DNA of 64,000 bases. Origin: Linum tenue. Lineage: Eukaryota > Streptophyta > Magnoliopsida > Malpighiales > Linaceae. Positions 11,458-22,704 of the stretch are shown one piece after another. The position numbers and the translations under genes were made by a program. Numbering within the stretch: position 1 is the stretch's first letter; every line of letters begins with the position of its first letter. The notes below the pieces were generated by a model that had not been told where the DNA came from, made no database searches, and saw nothing but the letters and a program-made list of their open reading frames with translations. Location of the stretch: assembly GCA_946122785.1 (NCBI GenBank), contig CAMGYJ010000008.1:13975475-14039474 (forward strand), written 5' to 3'.

Positions 11458-12711
11458 CTATTGTCTTGGGGGTGCGTTCGATGGGACTGCGAGGCAATGT
11501 TGGGCCACATGTCTTGGCACTCCCGGCATGTCTTCTGTGCACCAGGCAAATAACTCCTTGTATTCCTTTAGCAATGCTATCAGTGGCTCAATCGCGTCAC
11601 CGCGGACATGAGTCGAGATGCGTATTTTCCTGGTCGGCTCGGTTGGGTCAAGCGCGACTTCGAAATCGGAATCCATCGATTCCGGGCGAGGTTCTTCTGG
11701 CCTTGTGTCGACAATGTTGGTCTGGCGGGCTTCACCTTCCAGTTTCACAACTCCCCATGGCGTCCCCTGCGCCTCCCCTGTTCCCATTTTGGTGGGAAAC
11801 TTCAGCTTCTGGTGGCATGTAGATGAAAGAGCCATGAATTTTGCTAAGAATGGTCGACCCAGAATACCATTGTGGGACGAATTGCAGTCGACTATGGTGA
11901 ACTCGACTTGTTTTGAGACGCGCGGTTCTTGGTCTCCTATGACGACCGGGAGGGTTACTACTCCGATCACTGGGACTCTCGTTCCAGAGAATCAGACCAA
12001 ATTTCTGTAGGCGCGCTTGATCAAGCGCGGATCGATGTCCATTTGATCAACTGTACTCTTGAACAGGATGTCTGCCGCGCTACCCCCGTCTATCAGTAGA
12101 CGGTGGATTTTGCAGGCGGCCACCAGAGCGGTGATGGTGAGAGGGTCTTCGGACGGGATTCCTTGCGGTAATTCGGTGTCGTCGAAGCTGAATTGGCACC
12201 TTGTTTGAGGGTCTGCCGACGCACACTCCAATGCGCGTTCGCGCTTGGTTTTCTTTTTCGGACGATCTTCCTCTACTGTCACCACCCCTATTTCCTTGCG
12301 CACCACGTATGCGCCAGTAGCCTCGTTGTAGTCAGCTTGCGGGGATGGTGGTGGGTTTACTGACTGCTCGCGTTGGACCTCCGCTCCACGGATAAACTCC
12401 GTGAGTAACCCTCTTCGAATGAGGCCTTCGATTTCGTATCGTAACTCCCTGCAATCTTCCATCCAGTGGCCCGTTTCTCTGTGGAAGTCGCAATGCTTTT
12501 TTGGGTCACGCATGTGCAGCGGAGCCTTCAGGGGCGCGGGCCAATTGATCTTGTAACCTTTTTCCCGGAGAACGTGAAACACGTTCTTTACTGACTCGTT
12601 GAGCGGCGTATAGGCGTTTGAAGGAAACCTGTCAGGTGATCGTCCCCGGCGAGCTTGTTCCGGTGGGGGCGGAGGGTGGCGCTTTGGGCCGCTGTGTAGC
12701 TGCGCCAATTG
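11458..12711 (-). pseudogene. Element A gag C-terminus and aspartic protease
   Basis: Same frame as the upstream gag, separated from it by one TAG (12714-12712). The first part has a Cys/His motif (CDFHRETGHWMEDC) typical of Tat Gag C-termini. The protease follows with LIDGGSAADILF near the active site and NGILGRPFL downstream. A TGA at 11994-11992 interrupts the protease between these motifs where glycine is expected. A second stop, TAG, ends the segment at 11458. Three in-frame stops with otherwise clear homology mean a decayed polyprotein. Confidence 0.85.
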
Positions 12712-13758
12712 CTACCGCGGAACTGGTAGCTGTCTCCGTCCCTGCTCTTCTTGGGGCGGCTTCGCTGGTTTGAAGCGCCTGACAGACCCCGCGCCGAGCA
12801 TTTCTTCCAGTGTGATTGCTTTCTCAATCTTCATCTCGAGCTCTGTTGATAGTGTGACGGACCTTTTCGCTAATGCTCTCTTGAGCTCCATGTTGGTGGT
12901 GGCTTCCATGAGGTGGTGGGCGGCGGTTTCGGGTGTGTGATCACGCACAGCCATTGCCACCCTCGACCATCTGGCGTAGAATGCTCGTAGGCTCTCCCCG
13001 CCCTTCTGCCTGATATCTATTACCGCCTTGAGGTGGAGAGGCCTTCTTTTCTGGGATGCGAACTTTGTTGTGAATAAGAGTATGAACTCTTCAAACGAAC
13101 AGATGATTCCATTTGGGAGCCTATTATACCAATCCAGGCATATACCGGAGAACGTGGATGGGAAGGTTCTGCATAACGTCGCGTTGGAGTTTGTCTGGAG
13201 TTGCATCCGCAAGCAGAAGGTGCTCACGTGGTCTTCGGGATCAGTCGTACCGTTATATGTTGGGAGGGTGGGTGGCATTCCGCTCAGGTGTTCCACCATG
13301 ATTTCCGCGCTTAGCGGTTGGTGGAGGGCCTTCTTGGGTGGGTTGGATCGGTATTGCGGGGACAGGTGTTGCTCCAAGAAGCTGAGGTCTGCCCTTCCTG
13401 GCAGCTTGTTCTGTTGTGCTTCACACGCAGGAGGCTCCGGCGCCGGATGTTGTGGCGGCAGGGCCGTCCCTGACACTTCTCCAGGCGCCTGTGGCGACGC
13501 GATTGGCGTCGCCTCTACTGTTGTCACGGCTTCCTTGCTCATCATGAGCGCTATGACTTGGCTCATTTGCTTCTGCATGTCGGCTATGACGTTATTTTGT
13601 TTCGCCATCAGCTGCCTCATTTCCTTGGCGGTCAACTCGGGCTCTTCTTCTTCGATAAGTACCGCGCTTAGGTCGCTGGTTTCCGCGAACGCTCTTGGGT
13701 TGGTCATTGCCTTGATAGGCGTTGCTTCGTCAGGTAAGTCGGGGTTATGATCTGCCAT
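12712..13758 (-). pseudogene. Element A Gag, N-terminal and capsid part
   Basis: The start at 13758 (MADHNPDLPDEA) is the first ATG after the PBS; the frame is also open back into the LTR but that part is non-coding. A coiled-coil segment with many Met/Gln residues precedes the retrotransposon Gag domain (FPSTFSGICLDWYNRLPNG and following residues). The frame ends at a TAG whose next codons are CAA TTG, but homologous Gag sequence continues in the same frame. The stop is most simply a CAG-to-TAG change. Confidence 0.85.
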
Positions 13759-13787
13759 GAGTCGGTTCTCCTTTGTTTCTCTGCTTG

Positions 13788-13805
13788 GCCCCACGGTGGG
13801 CGCCA
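13788..13805 (-). other. Primer binding site of element A
   Basis: Minus-strand TGGCGCCCACCGTGGGGC begins two bases after the 5' LTR. Element B has the identical 18 bases at its own PBS. TGG complements a tRNA CCA end; I do not assign the tRNA. Confidence 0.8.
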
Positions 13806-13807
13806 AT

Positions 13808-14398
13808 TGTTTGAACCTAACTGAGTGTAGAGTGAGGTTCGGGGAAGGATGTGGGTCAAGAAGATCGAACAAAGGGGAAAGTCTATGATCTCACGAGAAA
13901 CGGGGATTGAGGGAATGAGACTGAGAGAATGAGATCGAGACAATTCGAGTTTTAGAGAGAGAAGTTGATGTTCATAGAGATAGAATGTCCAAAATGCGAT
14001 CCCCTCACCCACCGTAGTAAATGCCATATTTATAGGCTACATGGTGGTGGGTGAGTGGTTGACTCATATGAGGGTACAATGATGTGACTACAGACATACT
14101 AAGGATTTAGGCCATGCTTCTACCTAGGACGTGTCAGAGACTTATCTAGGGCTATGCTTAGGGCCCTGATGTGACTACCCCTCGGGGAGTGAGATGACGC
14201 TTTCCACATCCCTTTGGTCTGGTCCACACTATGATCTTTCCACATGCGCGTAGCTTGTTCCGCGCTCGAGCTTCTCGCGCCGAGACGTGGCGAACCACGC
14301 TGAGGTGTCGCGCTCGGGTCTTCGCGCGACCACGCTGGGGGGTCTTCGGTCGCGACGTGTTCCTTTGGCGCGGCTAGGTCTGAGTCATATGCCCAACA
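13808..14398 (-). repeat. 5' LTR of Tat element A
   Basis: 591 bp, TG...CA, followed by the ATATC duplication. A TATA box (TATAAATATG on the minus strand, about 14034-14025) marks the likely polymerase II start. Confidence 0.92.
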
Positions 14399-14403
14399 AT
14401 ATC

Positions 14404-15581
14404 TATCTTCATTGTTACTTTTATATTGGATTCAATTTAGTATACTTTTTCGTTTAGATAGATTTTTGTATGATGTTCCTGGATATAATATATCATTATA
14501 TATGATGGTGCATGATATTAATTCCTCTCATTTTAGGTTCAAATTGATGCATTTTCCCCTTTACCGTTCCCTTTTATTGGTTAATAATTTTTATAATATT
14601 TTTCACTTTGAATATCGTGAGCAGAAGCTATACAAAACAATTTATGTTTTTCGCTTTCTCTTCTCTTGGTTCGATATTGTGTCCATATTCATTCTTATAT
14701 TGATTATCAAATTAGTACTTTTTTGTTATTCTTCTGATGCAAGATATGATTTTATGTTTGATAATATAGATTTATTTTTTCAAGCATGTGGATGCTTGAG
14801 ACTTCTCATTTGCCTCATAACTTACATTTTACAATGGCTCCAAACTTGGATGGGTTTCTATTCAACACATCAATTTTTAATGATGTAAAATTTATGAAAC
14901 TAAGATGCATATTAATAAACAATGTAAGGTCTCATCTTCCCTCTTAAGCACTACATATCATTGTTTACTTGCCATTAAATCAAAGTCTTTCTAACTTGAG
15001 TAAGAGCTACAATGACTTTTATTGTTGTGGATTTCCCCCAAAATGTTAGGTATGCTGCTTTTAGTTTTTGCCTTCTTTTCGGTTTTATTTAGCGTTTTAT
15101 GTGTTGCTCTATTAGTTGAACTTGCCAGCTAGAGATCTGCATACTTTATTTCATTATATCATTGAATACACTAAAGTCGATGAAACCATTACTATGTGAG
15201 TTAGTTTGTTTCTTTTTAAGGACACTCTAAATATTTACTTTGTTTCTTATATCATTGAAAACACTAAAGTCAATGAAAAATACAAAAAAAAAAAAATCCC
15301 GTATACTGAAGATTGATTATGCATGTATGATGTAAAACAACTCTTATCATTGTTCTTCTTAGACATTTTTATATAGATATGACTTTGTTTGCAAATATGT
15401 ATTTATGTTAGTGTAGTTGGACGTTGTTTGCCATTTTTTAAACTTCATTAGTCAAATCCATTAAATAATTTCCTATATTATTCATGGAGAAATTAAATAG
15501 TTACTTCAATCACCAACAACATGAACCATAAAAAAAATATACATCAATATTTACTACACATATACATGAAAATCCAACTCT
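14404..15581. other. AT-rich remainder of the hAT/Helitron region
   Basis: No domain recognised. A 158-codon open frame at 14412-14888 (+) is Phe/Leu/Ile-rich, as AT-rich DNA tends to be, and shows no motif. Poly-A near 15284. Confidence 0.4.
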
Positions 15582-15799
15582 CCCGGCCAAGAGGCCGGGC
15601 CCTAATCTAGTATGTATAGATACTGTAAGAAATTGAGATAGAATGGGCCAAGAATGAGGCGAGGCGGGGCAGGGCAGGTCGGAAGTAGATACCCATGACC
15701 CGCCCCATGCTAATGCGGGTCGGGTAATACTCGCTCCATCGCGGGTCAGGGCGGGTAATACCCATGGGACAGGTTCAAATTGCCATCACTAGGTTATCT

Positions 15800-18208
15800 G
15801 ATGCCACATAAAAATACTATTTCATACCTCTTTATTATGGCTAGAAATGTATGGTTTTCACATCTTTAGTGCGATTAAAACTTGCATTTGCTTAATATTC
15901 ACTCAATGTGCCTTTTACTAGCTCTAGGATTGCTTTCACTATTTTGATGCACTTTTGGTTGTTTTGTGTTTTTAGGCCAAAACATATTTGTGGATCATCT
16001 TGTACGAGTAGGGGAACATCAAGGCCGTATTGTTGGGAGTCAAAAAGTGAGATTGAATCAAGCCCAGGAAATGACGTTAATTGTAGTCGACAAAAGCCAA
16101 AATAGCACCTTGGTCGCCGTTCTGAGGGTATCCAAAATTGAGCCTAGAATCACAAGAAATATGCCAAACGTGTTGGCCAAGCTGGAAGAAAACCAAAGGA
16201 GCTCAAAGAAATGTATTCTAGGCCGACTTTTCCTCCCATAAAATATGATGCATAAGTCTATATATAGACTCCCTAGGGGATAGAAGCTTGGTAGCCAGCG
16301 ATAGGAGGTAGTAGAGGGTCGTTATTTTTGTCGACAGAGTGACTCATTTGTGTTAGACTACGTGGGTGGATGAGATTGAATATGACAATCCCTCACAATT
16401 GATCCTCAATCGATCAAATTGTGTCGACTTCCTCAAAGGAAACATCCATTGGGTCCACATTGTTCTCTATTAGACCTGATATTTGCTACGACACATAGTA
16501 GGAATGAACCTAGCAAGGATCAAGCAACTCATATTCTGTCAGGATCAATGTTGCGAGTCAAAGAAACTCTAGAAGAATCTTGTCTATGCAACACCTCATC
16601 CTCCTGTTTTCTTCATCATCCAGTTGTATAGATTTTCGTTTCCTGCAATGCCTTTTTGTTTTGAAAAACCAAGGAAAACGTCAACCCTGGAGGTATTGCA
16701 ACCTCCACATTCTCGTTTTCAACCACATAGAATCCGCCCCTCACCACCTGAGTAAGCGGTTGTGAAAGACCATAGCAAATACGATCATAGTCTTCGAAAC
16801 ATGTAAATTTTAATACATGTACTACATGCGATCATTGCTTTAACTACATTCTTTACGACCTCCTCAACATCGACATCTTCCACGTCGACGACCAGATTTG
16901 GACCATCCAAACCAAAATCGTCAATGAAAAAGTTTTTTTTTATGACCTTCAATCGACATTGAATAAATTAGGGTTTAGAAGCACCTGTAGTCTTTTAGAG
17001 TTGAAGTTGTTGTGGATCCAGAATATTTCATCCTGTATCTTGATTTCATGAACACCTTTGACTTCGTCGTGAAGAATTGCTTCTCGAGGATTACCTCCCC
17101 AGCTCCTCTATTTTGAAAGCCGAAGATATGGCTTTGGGAAAAGATTACCTCCCCTGATCTTTTAAATAAGTTTTTTTATTAATTTGAAATAATAACGTAA
17201 ATAAATGGTTGAGAAACATTTTTTTTTTTAAAATTATTACATTTGTCCTGATTTTCTTCCTGTGTCATTCATGTTAGCAATATACACAAACTCATTAATA
17301 GTCAACAATATTGATTGTCCAACTTTACATTCAACTCTCGAATTAGCCAAATTAGCTTTTATGAAGAATAATTTAGACCATAATAGATATATCTGAAAAA
17401 ATTACCGTCCCACTAATCCTGAATCCTGATCGATGTAAGAGACCGTTTGGACCAATACTAACCCAATTTATTCGAGCTTACTGCTTAGGGCGGAGTCGAT
17501 GGATCGGGCCACACAACGTGTTAGCACCCTAGCTCGATCCGGCTCTTATATATAATCAACCATTTCTCACTAACCAAGAGCGTTGCAGTTGCAGTCGACA
17601 GACAAACCCAACTCGTAAAATCTATACGCGCGCGCGACTGCCGCGTCTTGATGTTTTCTTTCCCTCTGCTGTTTTCTTTGCGTAAACTGGCAGTGGCGAT
17701 GTGGGACAGTCGGCAATGGAAGAGTGGCCATGTTGCTGCACTGTGTCGAGCGACTGTTATCTTTGACCAGCAAAGGAGACAGGAAAGGGCAACACTGTCA
17801 TTGCAAACGCGAAGGAGTTGTCAATCAATGCAAAAGCTTTCTTGCCAAACCAAATCATATTTTTGTTCCCTTCCCTTTCCTACTAAAATAAAAATAAAAA
17901 TAAAATAAATCTCATTTTTATATTTGGTTTCCTTTTCAGCCCATTAACTTTATATCATGTCTTGTCTATCACATCAATCTTCCTTTTTTTCACCCTTCCT
18001 TCTGTACAGACTTTCTCCCTTCGTCTCTGTCTACAGTGAGAGAACCTATTTTTTCCATTTTTACAGAGACAACCTCACAAACATACTGCAATAATAAACT
18101 CCTCCATACCATATTAGTACTTCCTCCTGCCCATCCCAAAGATTAAATCGGAAAGATTAATGTTTTTTTCTAAACATAAAGAAAGATATATATACGTGGA
18201 TGTCTATG
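15800..18208. other. Intergenic DNA, possible decayed LTR, no gene recognised
   Basis: Reading frames are short and without motifs. A TATA-like TCTATATATAGACTCC lies near 16258-16273 in a context reminiscent of a retroelement LTR, but I found no second copy or bordering duplication. Another TATA-like stretch (CTTATATATAATC, about 17544) precedes a short 86-codon frame at 17648-17908 that I do not recognise. Confidence 0.35.
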
Positions 18209-18216
18209 GATGCAAG

Positions 18217-18896
18217 TAGAGATGACAATGGGTCGGGTTTTGCCAAACCCAAACCTATGGGTTTATCTGTGAAAAAAACCCGGGGTAAAACCCATTGGGT
18301 TTGAAAAACTCAAACCCAACTCAACCCGCTGGGTATCCGCGGGTTCATGGGTACCCACGGGTTTTTGTCGTAAAAAATTCACAATAACAAGTTCCTATCA
18401 AAATTAACGTCAAATATCAATCTCTCAATACAAATTATACATATATAAAACACCATTCTAGAAAATTCAAACAAATCACAAATTAACTATACAAATTGTT
18501 CAACACCAATCTAGAAAACTCAAGAAAATTGAAGCAAATCACTAATTATCCATAGATAACATGATTAATTGAAAGTTTTTTTCATTTCAATTAAGTTTTT
18601 CAATCTCCACTCGATGACATCAAATTCATTCTACATAACTAGAAAGAAAAAATTAGACATGTCTCCACAAACTTAATAAGATTAGTTGTTTAGATATTAA
18701 ATATCCGAGAAAATTAATTATATGGGTGTGGGCGGGTACCCATGGGCCGGGTTTACCTAAACCCAAACCCAACCCGGTGAATAATGAAGGGTTTAAACCC
18801 AAACCCGGCCCAAAACCCGTCAACACGGATATTACCCGCGTTGACCGGGCTGGGTCGGATGGGTACCCGTGGGTTCGGGTTTTATTGTCATCCCTA
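18217..18896. mobile_element. hAT-type MITE (680 bp)
   Basis: Left end TAGAGATGACAAT, right end ATTGTCATCCCTA, with a perfect 8-bp duplication GATGCAAG (18209-18216, 18897-18904). GGGT/ACCC-rich subterminal blocks flank an AT-rich core without coding potential. Confidence 0.88.
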
Positions 18897-18904
18897 GATG
18901 CAAG

Positions 18905-19357
18905 AGCACTTCTACATGCTATAAAATATTGGTGCTTTAATTTACAATTTAAAATTGTAACATAACGTTAAATATAAAAGTTCAAGTTGTTGGGACATGT
19001 CGCAATGTGATGTGATGTGATGTTTGTACGACGGAGTTTGAATGAAGATGCTCACTGTGTGGCAAGGAAAGCTCTATCTTTATACCCAGTTGGGTTTTCT
19101 TCTTTTGATTTCGATAGGTGGGTCACAGAGAACTGTATCTGTATGTGAACCTCCTGTGCTATCGTTGGTTGCTCGTGTATTCGAGTTTCTATTGGAAAAA
19201 ATACTAGCTTTATACAAAGCTCATGATGCGACCATACCATATCATACCACCATAATAATAAATAAAAAAGATTATATAATATGACATGACGTAGCAGAGG
19301 TTATTTTTTTAAAAAAATCAAGTCATTCCTCAACACATTGGCAAAATAAATAAAGAA
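18905..19357. other. Intergenic DNA between two MITEs
   Basis: No gene recognised. The TGTGATGTGATGTGATG stretch near 19006-19022 is a short simple repeat. Confidence 0.4.
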
Positions 19358-19365
19358 TTTACAGT

Positions 19366-19853
19366 TAGGGGTGACAATTATCCACTCATGGGTAATTATA
19401 CCAAACTCAAATAGACTCATTGATAATTGGAAGAGTATGGGTGAAGTATATATGTTTTGGGGGTTTGTAAATGGGTTTGGGTGAGGTATGTATATTACTT
19501 CCATAATCTAAATGAGTATAAGCACTCATTTACTTGAGGGTATTTTAACAACACATACAAAAATAGGACCTATTTGTAAAACTTAAAAAGTTTAGGTATC
19601 AAAATATAAGGCTAAAAATGTAAATTTTCATCGATATTTTGAGGATTTATGTGAAAAAATAATTAAATTTTTTAGGTAATAAATTTGTAGATCTATTATT
19701 TTTAGGTACTAAACTGCAATTTGGACATGGGTAAAACCCAAATCCATATATTAAAAATCCAATCTAAATAAACTCTACTCATTTAACATCTATTTAGATT
19801 TCATATCCAACTCAATTATGTTGGATAGTTATGGGTAAAATTATCAATCCCTA
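19366..19853. mobile_element. hAT-type MITE (488 bp)
   Basis: The ends TAGGGGTGACAATTATCC and TATCAATCCCTA are imperfect inverted repeats. Flanks TTTACAGT (19358-19365) and TTTACAAT (19854-19861) match at seven of eight bases. AT-rich interior without coding potential. Confidence 0.75.
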
Positions 19854-19861
19854 TTTACAAT

Positions 19862-20283
19862 TTCCGTTAATCACCTGCCAGGCACGCCACGATTTACTTT
19901 GTAGTCGACACAATTCATTTTCCAGACACAGAAGGAAGCAGCATGCATATGTCTAGTCTATACCACAGGTCGTCAATGCGTTAATACTGATTGGTTTAAT
20001 TATTTAAAACTTAACCAACACACTGTTTATGGAAAAGAACTTGTAACATACCTCTTTCACAGTCAAATCTCTTGTTCACCTTTCAAACTAGCTCGAACAC
20101 TCGGAACTTAGAAATCAAACTAACAGTGTTTTTCTTTTGTTAGTTTACAGTGATAATGCACCTCCTGAAAAGATCACAAAGTAATGGAGCTAAATCAACA
20201 GTTATTTAAAAAGTGAATTTCCCATTTATGTGGTAATCAGATGGAACCTCAACATCAACTCAACATAAAATCTATGCATTGAT
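19862..20283. other. Intergenic DNA, nothing recognised
   Basis: AT-rich with no open frame of note. It borders the stop codon of the split minus-strand frame at 20284. Confidence 0.4.
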
Positions 20284-20403
20284 TTACCATTTCTCAACAA
20301 GATGAGATTCCCAATTGATAAGGGGTTCAGTTAATAAATCGTCACCCAAGTAATCCACAAACACCCTGGCAAAATTAGAGTATCGTTTCGATGCGAGTTT
20401 GTT

Positions 20404-20786
20404 TAATAGAGGATACAGCAGGATCGACTGTAGGAGCTGAGACTTGAAGAAGAAGAAAGAAGGAGTGTCCTGCAGTCGATGAAGAAGGAAGCTGAGCATT
20501 GGTTTGACGAAACGGCAGCGTTCTGCCTCAATCCAGAAACGCAGCGATAGTAGCAGAACGGGGTCGTTTCCTTTAGTCAGTGGTTGTTTGCTTAAGTCTT
20601 CGGGTTAGACAAGTGGCAAACGTTTAGTGGCTAGTTTTGTATTTCAGTTTATAATTACTGTAGATTAGCCGTTAGTTCCTTGTACAGCGTTTAAACATTC
20701 AGTATATAATGGAAAAATGTGGAAAAGAAGATCTCAGATTCTTGAGCTCTCTTCACCAAAAACCCTAAGTTTTCTGTTTCTTCTCA
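20404..20786 (+). repeat. 5' LTR of the Copia element
   Basis: 383 bp, TA...CA ends. A TATATAATGG stretch near 20702-20711 is a likely core promoter. It is followed directly by the PBS. Confidence 0.9.
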
Positions 20787-20806
20787 TGGTATCAGAGCCT
20801 GGTTGG
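20787..20806 (+). other. Primer binding site of the Copia element
   Basis: TGGTATCAGAGCCTGGTTGG is complementary to the 3' end of plant initiator tRNA-Met and directly abuts the LTR. Confidence 0.9.
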
Positions 20807-20851
20807 CTCTAGAGCTTTTCGTTTCCATTTCGCAAATCTCAAGTTTCCACG

Positions 20852-22704
20852 ATGTCTGGTGTTGATGAATTTGTTGCTGATGAAGTCGCTGCAACAAACG
20901 ATGAAGTTCTTTCTGCAAATGATGAAACCCTACCTCGGACGCCGCCGCCGAGAAATCAACGTGTGAATGCTTTTGTTCCACCGATTATTCCTCATTATGA
21001 CGACCCTTACCTGAATCCCTACTATCTTCCTGCTCACGATGGTGCTCTGACCACTCGATGAAACTCACGGATCAAAACTACAACCTCTGGAGTCAGGTAA
21101 TGGAACTAGCTCTCAGTACTAAGAATAAGCTGCAATTTGTGAATGGGTCTATACCAGTTCCAGATCCAGGGGATCCCATATGGCAGTCTTGGCATCGATG
21201 TGATAGCACTGTTAGGTGCTGGATTTATAACTCTCTTTCTGAGGATATTGAACATAGTGTAGCTCCATATAGAATTGTTAAGGATGTTTGGGACAATCTT
21301 AAGGATCGTTTTAGTCAAGCTGACTACATCAGGGTGTATGAATTGAAGGAGCAGATAGGCAAATTGGTTCAAGGAGATCAGACAGTGACACAATATTACA
21401 CTGCACTCACTACCAAATGGCAAGAGTACAAAATGTATCGACCTGTTACTTGTTGCCCTTGTGCAAATAGTCCTTTCTTTACCATTCAACGCTATGAAGA
21501 GCAAGATTTCATTATCAAATTTATGCAAGGTCTCAATGATGTCTATCAAACAGCTCGTACCCAAGTGCTAATGAACTCTCAGCTGCCTAGCATTGAGTCA
21601 GTTTTCAAACAAATGATTCAGTTAGAGAGACAGATGAAGGGGGTAGGAGCTGGTAAAGGACGAGTTAAATCCTTGGCTCTTCTTGCTGCTGGCCAACAAA
21701 GACCTGGACAGCAAGGATCAGGTGGTCACCAAGGACAGCAGAGAGCTGGACAACAAGGTCAGCCTAGTAAGAACCCCAGAGACTACACTCCTGAAGGGAA
21801 GAAGTGGTGTAGGTTTTGCAAGAAGGAATTTCACACAATTCAAGAGTGTTTCAAACTGAAGAACAAGCAGAACAGAGAAGGGGGAGGTGCTTCTTTTGCT
21901 GGTTCAGTGGAGTCAAACATGACTGATGGAGGAAGTTCCATTTCATCCGGTCATGGCAGGACTGATTCAGACTTGTCTCTAACAAGTCTGCTAACTGCTT
22001 CACAGTTTGAGAAGCTGAAGCTTATGTTGGGAAGTGGTTCACCCTCTCCTTCACCTTCTCCACCAACATCTCCTCATATGCAGCATTCAGCAGTTATGGC
22101 TGCAAGAGGAGGTCCTTCTGTCAATGCTGTGCACAGATCAAATGCACCATCCCATTTCTCTGCAGCTACCTCAGGTAAGGTTGTCTGTTCCAGTGTTCTT
22201 AATCCCACAGTTTGGATTCTTGATACTGGAGCCACAGATCACATAATCTGTGATATCAATTCCTTCCTGAAATGCAAACCAATAGAGCAGATTCATGTGA
22301 ATTTGCCAAATGGTCAGCAGGTCTCTGCAACTCATATTGGAATTGTCACTTTGCCTTGTGGATTGTTTCTCACTCAAGTCCTCTTTCTTCCTAGCTTTAC
22401 TTACAACTTGGTTTCTGTAAGTAGATTGACCCAAAATCATCCAGTCTCCTTAGTTTTTAAATCCAATTTTTGTGTCATTCAGGACCTTATTACTCGGAGG
22501 AGGATTGGTTTAGCCCAAGTGGATAGAGGTCTTTACCTGTTTTCAGAGTCCAAGGGTCAAGTATTTGATGATACTAAGGATTTCCCCAGTATAGCAGCAG
22601 GAGCTTTCAACTTTCAGAGCCAAGATTTCAGTATCTGGCATGCCAGATTAGGCCATCCTTCTTTGTCTAGATTGAGAGAAGTTAAGAATCATTGTCTGAT
22701 GTAA
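20852..22704 (+). pseudogene. Copia gag and protease
   Basis: The ATG at 20852 starts 69 codons that run out of frame near 21055; homology continues from 21058. The Gag part (KLTDQNYNLWSQVMELAL) resembles plant Copia Gag. A knuckle of the form CX2CX4HX4C (CRFCKKEFHTIQEC) follows, then the aspartic protease active site ILDTGATDH. The segment ends in the GAG-pre-integrase HHCC region (WHARLGHPSLSRL), where another frameshift near 22690 moves the frame. Confidence 0.85.

Larger units (their letters stand above)
3830..14398 (-). mobile_element. Ty3/Gypsy LTR retrotransposon, Tat lineage (element A)
   Basis: A complete 10,569-bp insertion bounded by 592- and 591-bp LTRs, each TG...CA, with 5-bp duplication ATATC at 3825-3829 and 14399-14403. 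Read on the minus strand the order is 5' LTR, PBS, gag, protease, RT, RNase H, archaeal-type RNase H, integrase, 52-bp tandem repeats, an antisense gene, PPT, 3' LTR. Dual RNase H plus an extra antisense gene near the 3' LTR fits the Tat (Retand/Ogre) lineage. By eye the two LTRs differ at about nine sites plus one indel, about 1.5 percent. The polyprotein has three in-frame stops, one frameshift and lost catalytic residues, so this copy cannot move on its own. Confidence 0.93.
1880..15610. mobile_element. Helitron, 3' terminus clear, 5' end tentative
   Basis: The 3' end is typical of plant Helitrons: a 7-bp GC stem with loop AAGA (15582-15599), 11 further bases and the terminal CTAG (15607-15610), followed by a host T. 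A TCTATACTAAAAT motif at 1880 fits a plant Helitron 5' end, but the base before it is G rather than the expected A. If the limits are right, the Helitron inserted into the hAT element and was later invaded by the 2475-3092 MITE and by Tat element A. No Rep/helicase frame is visible, so it would be non-autonomous. The 3' terminus is more certain than the span. Confidence 0.4.
1079..15791. mobile_element. Large hAT-like element, interrupted by nested insertions
   Basis: The left end reads TAGTGATGGCAAT and the right end (15779-15791) is its exact reverse complement. Both are followed inward by GC-rich subterminal sequence full of GGGCGGG/CCCGCCC words. The flanks carry a perfect 8-bp target duplication, GGTTATCT at 1071-1078 and 15792-15799, the size hAT transposases make. 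The 14.7-kb span includes Tat element A, a Helitron end and a MITE; without element A about 4.1 kb remain. I find no transposase reading frame in the remainder, so it was probably non-autonomous. Low-complexity TIRs could match by chance, but TIR plus exact TSD together are strong. Confidence 0.78.

Noticed and set aside
13704..14027. Minus-strand frame starting inside the 5' LTR of element A
   Set aside because: Chance frame over LTR and PBS. The same N-terminal peptide appears from the other LTR at 4050-3862, so it is LTR sequence.
14412..14888. 158-codon hydrophobic frame
   Set aside because: Phe/Ile/Leu-rich translation of AT-rich DNA without motifs, inside the hAT/Helitron region.
15908..16241. 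Short overlapping frames after the hAT element
   Set aside because: No recognisable domain, no second LTR copy, so neither a gene nor a defined element can be supported.
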